This document shows positions 57,847-64,000 of a DNA stretch of 64,000 bases, piece after piece. The first letter of the stretch is position 1, and every line of letters begins with the position of its first letter. Made by a program: the position numbers and the translations under genes. The stretch comes from Tetracladium setigerum (taxonomy: Eukaryota; Ascomycota; Leotiomycetes; Helotiales): positions 1,550,001-1,614,000 of the forward strand of contig PZJY01000006.1 of assembly GCA_031472005.1 (NCBI GenBank), read 5' to 3'. The notes beneath the pieces were generated by a model. The model saw nothing but the letters and a program-made list of their open reading frames with translations, was not told the DNA's origin and made no database searches.

Positions 57847-58794
57847 CGTAAGGAGGTTGGTCTAGGATGGCTTTAGCAATGGTGCACTGTGCGAGATTAC
57901 TTCCTCTGTCACCGAGTACTTGACCAAGCAATTGCTGATTTCAAAGAGTTGCAAAATGACAGACAGCACCGAGGAGGTATTGGATAATAATCTGAAGCTC
58001 AATGCTTGGATGTGGAGCGTCCCTTTAGCCTGATTCATGAATAATCCTCTCGTGAATAGTTCGGCCTTGGGAGTAACAACATGGGCAAAATTGATACATT
58101 AGCTTTCTATACGGAGTACTGCTCTGGCCATTGAACCATAAGGTCAGAGTCAACAACAAAACTGGGCATACACAACATCACCGTCACCGGTCACTGTCAC
58201 TGTCACAAATACAAACTCAAACACAACTCCAAAAGATCTAAAGAGGCAGGTCATCACGTTACCTGTATGTACCAAGGTAATTTCGGAACAACTGGCCGTT
58301 TGGCTCGGCGCGGAGCATACGCCGTACTTTAAACTTTTGGGGCAGCAACTCTGGAAAAGGAGAAGTTATTTTATTGCATTGAATTGTATTTCTTTCTTTT
58401 CTTCTCTTTCCAACTCCACAGAAATTTAGGTAGGTAGGTAGGTGGTAAGGCGTGTTTGTAGACTGTACCAATCTTAGCAGCATGAATAGAAATAGATATT
58501 CGCCTCTTGTACGAACACCAGTGTTGAGGTTGCCTTGTTGCATATCACGATAAACTTTACGCGGCTTGGCCGTTTTAGGATGAACTTCCAAGAACGCCAA
58601 GAGTCAGAGGCACAGCGCGCCCAGCACAGTTCCCTAATCGCTGGCCGAGTATTAGGGGACTTCCTGTCCTCCTCACCTCTCCACCTCCTCCTCTCCCTCC
58701 TTTGCGTCGTTTCCCTTTTTCTTTCTTCTCCCCTTCGTCTCTTCACTCGCGATCGCTTCACACACAAAGAAGATTGGCCTTCGCCTCCTTCGCC
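57847..58794. other. Intergenic interval
   Basis: Includes a CACTGT-rich patch (58183-58205), TAGG repeats at 58431-58442 and a CT-rich leader before the glycosyltransferase-like gene. No gene supported. Confidence 0.5.
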
Positions 58795-60306
58795 ATGCGT
58801 CAACAGATTGTTGAAGATTTTGCCAACAGCCTGGCGCGCATCAAATGGTGGAGGTATCGATACCTGATGGTCGCGTTACTGCTCGTCAACACCTTCATCT
58901 TCGCGCACATCTTTATCGATCGACCACTGTCCTCTCTCAATCCATTCCCTGAATCTACAAAGGTAGAGGAACCTGCAAGCACGCCGGCTCCCGTTCCCGA
59001 AGTCGAAGTACCGAAACTCGATCCAAACATTAAGTTTGTCCCACCTCCGGAGTCTGCGTCTACCATCAACCTTCATGACTACGATTTCAACGGGGAATAT
59101 GTGGGATGGCCGCTGGGAAGAGTTTGCAACGAATCTATATTGACTCCAGGTCTGAACTACGTCTGCGATAACAATTCTGGAGGAGTTGGAAACATCAGGA
59201 ATTTTCTCCTGACATGCATTCGGTACGCTATTGAGGCCGGCGCGACTGGCCTGATCATGCCGAGAATTCAACGACGTTCAAAGGAGAATCTAGGCGCCTT
59301 GTTCACTGCATCATTTCAACCCTTCGATTATTTCTTCGATGACAAGCACTTTCGGAAGGTGATGGGAGAGTTTTGCCCACAGCTGGTCATTTACAACAAA
59401 CGCGAGGACATTCCCTTTGCAAAGAATCGACAGGATATTGGGGAGTTCTATCCAAAGGCTCTGATTGAGGGAGGGAATGATGGATTCGACGAGCGTGGAA
59501 TTAATCGACATCTAGATATGTACCGAGGGATGCATGATGCCTGGCTGAAGGACAAATACTATTTCCCCACCGCGGAGAAACCAGTCACTGTCCAGTTCAG
59601 GTGGGCAGTGTTCTTCGAATGGCCTATTTACCGTGATGGACCCGAGTTTGCCACAACGTTTGGCGATATTTTGAGGATGCGACCTGATGTCGAGGAATTG
59701 GCTGTCATCACAATTGACAAATTATCCCAGCTGGCAAAAGAATCCAAGCAAGCCGAGGGGCAACCAGACGCAGGCCAGCAAGACAACGAGCAGCCAAACA
59801 AGGTGGCAAGGAAAGTACTCGACACTCCATACCTTGGAGTACATCTTCGAACTGAAGGTGATGCGCTTGGTTTCTGGCCAAATTTCGAGGATCAAGCCAG
59901 AGGATATTTGAAGGCAGGGGAAAAGCATGGGCTCAAATTTGCCTATATAGCTACCGGAGATGCCGCAGAAGGCCACAAGTTTGGCGACCTAGCGATGAAG
60001 CACCTGAACATGAAAGTGGTTGGGAAGACAGATCTGTTGACCGGAGCGGATTTGAAACGTCTGAATGCCCTGTCGTGGGATCAACAGGCACTTGTTGATT
60101 TCCTTGTCCTCACCAAAAGTTCTCATTTTACTGGCTGTTCTTTCTCGTCATTTTCTATGAACATTGCAATCAAACGACACACCATGACCGAAGGTATTCG
60201 AGCACGGCAGTGGAAGAGCCCTGGCGATGCATATTCGACTTTGGTGGGCCGATTTGAGAATTGGTTTGGGGACTGGATGTTCATGTACGAATGCATGTGG
60301 CCTTGA
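58795..60306 (+). CDS. Type II membrane protein, O-fucosyltransferase-like
   Basis: Single exon, 503 residues from ATG 58795 (a further in-frame ATG at 58702 would add 31 residues). A short cytoplasmic end is followed by one signal-anchor helix (YLMVALLLVNTFIFAHIFI, about 23-41), a Pro/Glu-rich stem (to about 80) and a luminal domain. Features of the GDP-fucose O-fucosyltransferase fold are visible: GGVGNIRNFLLTCIRYAIEAG near the start of the domain and YLGVHLRTEGDALGFW (the HxR motif region), with the C-terminal DFLVLTKSSHFTGCSFSSFS. It is probably a Golgi glycosyltransferase; donor and acceptor are unknown. Confidence 0.82.
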   Translation: MRQQIVEDFANSLARIKWWRYRYLMVALLLVNTFIFAHIFIDRPLSSLNPFPESTKVEEPASTPAPVPEVEVPKLDPNIKFVPPPESASTINLHDYDFNGEYVGWPLGRVCNESILTPGLNYVCDNNSGGVGNIRNFLLTCIRYAIEAGATGLIMPRIQRRSKENLGALFTASFQPFDYFFDDKHFRKVMGEFCPQLVIYNKREDIPFAKNRQDIGEFYPKALIEGGNDGFDERGINRHLDMYRGMHDAWLKDKYYFPTAEKPVTVQFRWAVFFEWPIYRDGPEFATTFGDILRMRPDVEELAVITIDKLSQLAKESKQAEGQPDAGQQDNEQPNKVARKVLDTPYLGVHLRTEGDALGFWPNFEDQARGYLKAGEKHGLKFAYIATGDAAEGHKFGDLAMKHLNMKVVGKTDLLTGADLKRLNALSWDQQALVDFLVLTKSSHFTGCSFSSFSMNIAIKRHTMTEGIRARQWKSPGDAYSTLVGRFENWFGDWMFMYECMWP

Positions 60307-61267
60307 AGGGGCAACACAAGACAAGGGAAATTCCGAGGCACATTCGTCAAGAATTGTGCGAGGGTTTGCTGGGTACGGCAGTGAGGGCTGTGGGATAATA
60401 GACGGCATCAATCAGAGAGCTATGCTGGAGGTATATGCTCGGTGTACACAATTGTGCGAACGCATTACGAATCCACGACTCGGGCCCTTGAGACGATAGA
60501 GAGTCTTAATGGGTCGTAAGACCAGAGTATTTCAACGGCCATGCAAAATGTCGGACATGTTTGTCTTTTGCAGGCACATCAGAAAGCATGAGGACGAAAT
60601 TATTTAATTATAGCAGATAGAAGCCATCAATATTAATGAAGATACCCAGCTTTTCCTATCTGCGTTTGGTGTTTCTCGATTGTGTTTGTTGCTTGCTATT
60701 ACACAGGTAATCCTGTCAATTGAGGTGTTGATGTAGACATGTATTTCCCCTCCCTCGAGATGCCTAAGGTTGACCACCACATGTCTAGACTCCGCCTCCA
60801 TGACCTACGAATCTCCCTCACTCCTTCCGCTCACCTACAATCTGGAGCGCAAATGCTCGGGGATTAGCAAGAGGCACACTGCCTCACTTTTAGCTTCCCG
60901 ATCTTAAGCGAGGGGGTTTCAAATCAGGCATCGCCATTGGAATGCCTCTGATTCGCTGCCTTGTCATTTTGTGTAAACACTATTATTCTGTAGGCGTTGC
61001 AGCAAGTCCGACGACGTCGTCAACAAATTCATTTCTGGGGAAGTAGTGGCATCGCTTAGGTACAGATGCAGCGGGTGCACCATTTTGTGTTACGCAGGAC
61101 GGATTGAGGCTTGTCTATGAGACTTTGGACTAAATGAGTTGGGCGAGGTATGGAATGAGTTGAGGAGGAGTATAAGAAGGGAAGACGTCGTTGAACGTTT
61201 ATATCTTTTTGCTTACTTCATACCATTAGTTTGTACTTCTCTCCTCTCAAAGCAATCACTCATCAAA
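60307..61267. other. Intergenic interval and promoter of the secreted lipase gene
   Basis: No gene supported. A TTTATATC box lies near 61198, about 70 bp before the lipase ATG, with a TATAAG-like element at 61171. Confidence 0.5.
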
Positions 61268-62566
61268 ATGCATTTACTCATCTCACTTCTCTTGTTCGTT
61301 CCTCACACTCTCTCACAATTCACCCTCCCTCCTCCCTCTGGCCCTTACAAAGTCGGCACCACAATACTCTACCTTCCCAATGCACCCCGTGATAGTAAGC
61401 ACATCATCTCCAATTCATTCGGCTATTAATGTATCCATTCAAAGCTAACTTTTTCCCCTCTCTTCACCAGTCATGATATCCCTCTTCTACCCTACCTCCC
61501 CAACCATAAACGCTACCATCTATCCCTTCGCTCCAGTCTATGACCCCCTATACGCCTCCTTTCTGGAACGCTCAGTCAATCTCCCTACCGGCCTAGCTTC
61601 AACACTCATCTCTCAAGCCCATCTCTCCGGTCCTCTCTTCAGCCCCCCAAGCCACCCCCGAAAGAAGTGCGAAATCCCACCAGTCTTAATATATTCGCCA
61701 GGCTACGGAGGAAGTAGACTAGACTACACCGCCACTCTCACAAATCTCGCCTCCGAAGGCTACATCGCCATCGGCGTGGATCATCCAAACGATACTTCTT
61801 TTATCGCTTATCCCGATGGAAGGGGAGTATTTACTCCGCCTATCAATCTGGACGAGCAAGGCGCGGTAGACGTTGTGGAAAAGAGAGTTGGGGATTTGTT
61901 GTTTGTCATTTCGTCCTTGACGGCCAAAAATGGAAAGCTGGCGAAGAAAGGACTCCCAGGGCTGGAGAAAGCGCTTGATGGAAGGGAAGGATGGGGGATT
62001 CTAGGTCACAGCATTGGTGGAGCGGCAGCAGCTTCTACCATTCTTGCATCCAGAAAAAATCTCAAGGACAGGAACAAGGGGTTGCTGAAGTGCGGCGCAA
62101 ACTTGGATGGTTCCTTCTGGGGCCCTATCATCGAGAAGGGTTTGCCGAGGAACACGGATTTCTTGATCATGTCTTCGGAGAATCGAACAAGGGATATTGA
62201 CCCATCGTGGGCCTCTTTCTGGAAGAACTCGAAGGGCGGATTGGAGTTGGAAGTGAAAGTCCTAGGGGCGGGGCATGGGAGTTACAGTGATCAGGATTAT
62301 TTGTATGGTGTGTTGGTGAAGTTAGGTGTACTGCAACCAGGTGCTTTGGGCGAAGGGTTTGGCACGATTGATGGAGAACGAATGTTGGATATTGAAGATG
62401 CGTATTGTAAGTTTTAGTTCTCGTGATTTGGACTCAACGTGAGGAATTTGTGCTGACTAGCTGAATAGTGACGGCATTTTTTGATCATTGCTTGAAGGGA
62501 GAGAAGGAGAAGCTGTTGAATGGGCCGAGCAAGCTGTTCCCTGAGGTGGTGTTTTACTCGAAGTGA
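61268..62566 (+). CDS. Secreted PAF-acetylhydrolase-like lipase (alpha/beta hydrolase)
   Basis: Exons 61268-61394, 61471-62406 and 62469-62566 give 386 residues. A signal peptide (MHLLISLLLFVPHTLSQ) is followed by YKVGTTILYLP, as in fungal platelet-activating-factor acetylhydrolase-like proteins. The chain has the oxyanion region YSPGYGGSRLDY, the nucleophile elbow GHSIGG and a late His in GAGHGSYSDQ, forming a plausible Ser-Asp-His triad. It would hydrolyse short or oxidised acyl groups of phospholipids; the real substrate is unknown. Asn-X-Ser/Thr sites (NAT, NDT, NRT) are present. Confidence 0.9.
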
Positions 62567-63382
62567 GACTGAGAGATGTGGGTTGGTTGAGTTGAACACC
62601 TTATTGTTGTTGCACTTTGATATGGACTTTATACTCCTTGTTTTTCAGTGAGGTTGTTTGTCTGATCATCCATTTCTTGATTAGTTTAAGTTCAATCAAC
62701 AAAGAATGCGAGCTCCAGTTTATCGCTTAATGCCACTTTTAACGATATGTGTACGACTAGGAACGAGAGGTAAGACACTCAACAACTGTAGAAAGGCTGT
62801 GGACTTCAAATAATTATTACCGAATGATAGATCTCTTAAGTCCCCTTGACGCCTCCTCTATTGCGTGTGCATGTCCTACCATATCGTTCAAACGAGATCT
62901 CTGGGCCAAGTCAGCGGTCCTCCATCATACCGTCTTATGATCTCCGAACTCACAGCGGATGAGGCTTGTTGCGCGGCTTGGCATTGTGACAGGGATCTTC
63001 GTATTCCATCACAAGTTCCACGCCCAGCTCAATACCATCTCACACAAAGTCGTAACAATGCTTGAAAAATCCCATCCAAGTGTCCGATCAGTCTTACTTG
63101 TGTCGTATCTCGGACTATGTCCTAAATGAACCTTTTTTGTGGCTTTAAGATATAAAAGGTCAATCGAGGTGCCCTCGGTTCCTCTCCTCTCCTCTCATGC
63201 AGGTGACCGTTACACAACAAAGCAACCAAAGTTCGATTTTATTGCAAGAAACTTTCTGATCTGCTCCTTCAAACTCCTGTATTAAATACCACATTGAACC
63301 CCACAAGCCTAAGCTGGGAGGAAAATCTCTGAAAATTCACCATCAATCATCAAACAGTTGGAAGTCGGCATCGCAAGCCAAG
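62567..63382. other. Intergenic interval upstream of the second RTA1-like gene
   Basis: No gene supported. TATAAAA at 63153-63159 is followed by a CTCTCCTCTCC leader about 200 bp before the ATG at 63383. Confidence 0.5.
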
Positions 63383-64000
63383 ATGGAAACTGGAGAGTAT
63401 GGTATGTTCACTTCAAGTATGCTTTATCTTACAAGGGGCTAATTTTCAACCAGTTGATGGTAGTTACTGGTTCTACGCCCCAAACAAAGGTGCTCCGGTA
63501 GCTTTCGCCATTCTCTTTGCTATATCCGTGATTTGGCACGTCTACCAATGTGTGTAAGTCATGAGCTATTCCCAAATCTACTTTTCAAAGCACTCTCTAA
63601 TGTTATACTTAGTCACTACGAATGCTGGAAAGTAACAGGCTTGCTGCCATGGTCAGGTCTACTTTTTGTCGCCGGCTTCATCCTTCGTGAAATAGGGGCG
63701 TTTCATTATGACAACCTCAAGATATTCATTTCGAGCATCGTCCTTGTTTATGCAGCACCGTATGTCCCTGCCCTTATACATCATTGTTTCCACACTTACA
63801 CCAAATCAGTCCTGTCTATGAACTCAATAATTATTTTAACCTTTCTCGGATTCTCTACTACGTCCCCTACGAATCTCCCCTGCATCCAGGTCGAGTCATT
63901 GTGGTCTTTGGATTCATTTCCGCCGTAATCGAAGCACTAAATGCAAATGGTGCAATCCTGGTCACCAACTCTTCTCTTTCCCAAAAAAAACAGAACACCG
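63383..64000 (+). CDS. RTA1-like lipid exporter family protein (partial, runs off window end)
   Basis: Exons 63383-63401, 63454-63553, 63613-63759 and 63810 onward (introns GTATGT, GTAAGT, GTATGT to AG), all phases consistent. The N terminus METGEY is split by intron 1 and followed by YAPNKGAPVAFAILFAISVI, the first helix. Later signatures are diagnostic: HYECWKVTGLLPWSGLLFVAG, then PPVYELNNYFNLSRILYYVP and HPGRVIVVFGFISAVIEALN, ANGAIL. This is the RTM1/RTA1-like group, which carries lipid-transport or toxicant-resistance functions. It belongs to a different subgroup from the 12327 gene. Confidence 0.9.

Noticed and set aside
60840..60960. A possible tRNA (GGTTTCAAATC-like box near 60915)
   Set aside because: No matching A box or cloverleaf stems could be built around it.

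Overview
This window is filamentous ascomycete (Pezizomycotina) nuclear DNA. The evidence is genes on both strands with short introns (mostly about 45-120 bp, GT..AG), Zn2Cys6 regulators, RTA1-type membrane proteins, a cytochrome b5-acyl-CoA dehydrogenase fusion and Ser/Thr/Pro-rich single-pass membrane proteins. The overall look is Leotiomycete-like, but that is an impression and not a proof. No rRNA, tRNA, CRISPR array or intact transposon was recognised. I support 26 protein-coding loci, two of them cut by the window edges.

Layout. 0-6 kb: two single-pass membrane proteins on the minus strand. 8-13.4 kb: a DHX35-type DEAH helicase, a Zn2Cys6 regulator ending only 21 bp from it tail to tail, and an RTA1-like seven-helix protein. 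13.8-21.2 kb: a class II aldolase/adducin protein, NMN adenylyltransferase (NAD synthesis) and a ubiquitin-like/AN1 zinc-finger protein. 22-28.7 kb, all minus: glutathione-dependent formaldehyde dehydrogenase, a cytochrome b5-acyl-CoA dehydrogenase and an ADGF/ADA2-type adenosine deaminase. 30-36 kb: a lower-GC, gene-poor block with an unusual GIY-YIG-like/zinc-cluster protein and a Lys/Glu-rich coiled-coil protein. 36-38 kb: translin and the GPI-anchor protein Gpi11/PIG-F. 39.7-48.3 kb: an unrecognised frame-disrupted gene and a large Sec7-PH ARF exchange factor. 49-54.5 kb: a disordered PPxY protein, a decayed Zn2Cys6 regulator and a Gal80-like oxidoreductase lacking its Rossmann half, together looking like gene remains. 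54.7-64 kb: a small mitochondrial LEA-like protein, a mitochondrial enoyl-CoA hydratase, an ankyrin protein, an O-fucosyltransferase-like type II membrane protein, a secreted PAF-acetylhydrolase-like lipase and the start of a second RTA1-like gene.

The most striking global pattern is that several otherwise well-conserved genes (NMN adenylyltransferase, cytochrome b5-acyl-CoA dehydrogenase, Sec7-PH protein, enoyl-CoA hydratase, and probably the GIY-YIG-like gene and the locus at 39.7 kb) each need one or two extra bases, nearly always beside a short homopolymer, to read through. Exon phases at the splice sites close only when those bases are counted. Base-calling deletions are the simplest explanation, so these genes should not be called pseudogenes without checking. 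The regulator at 52-53.5 kb is different: it has an in-frame stop and a lost zinc ligand, which do look like decay.
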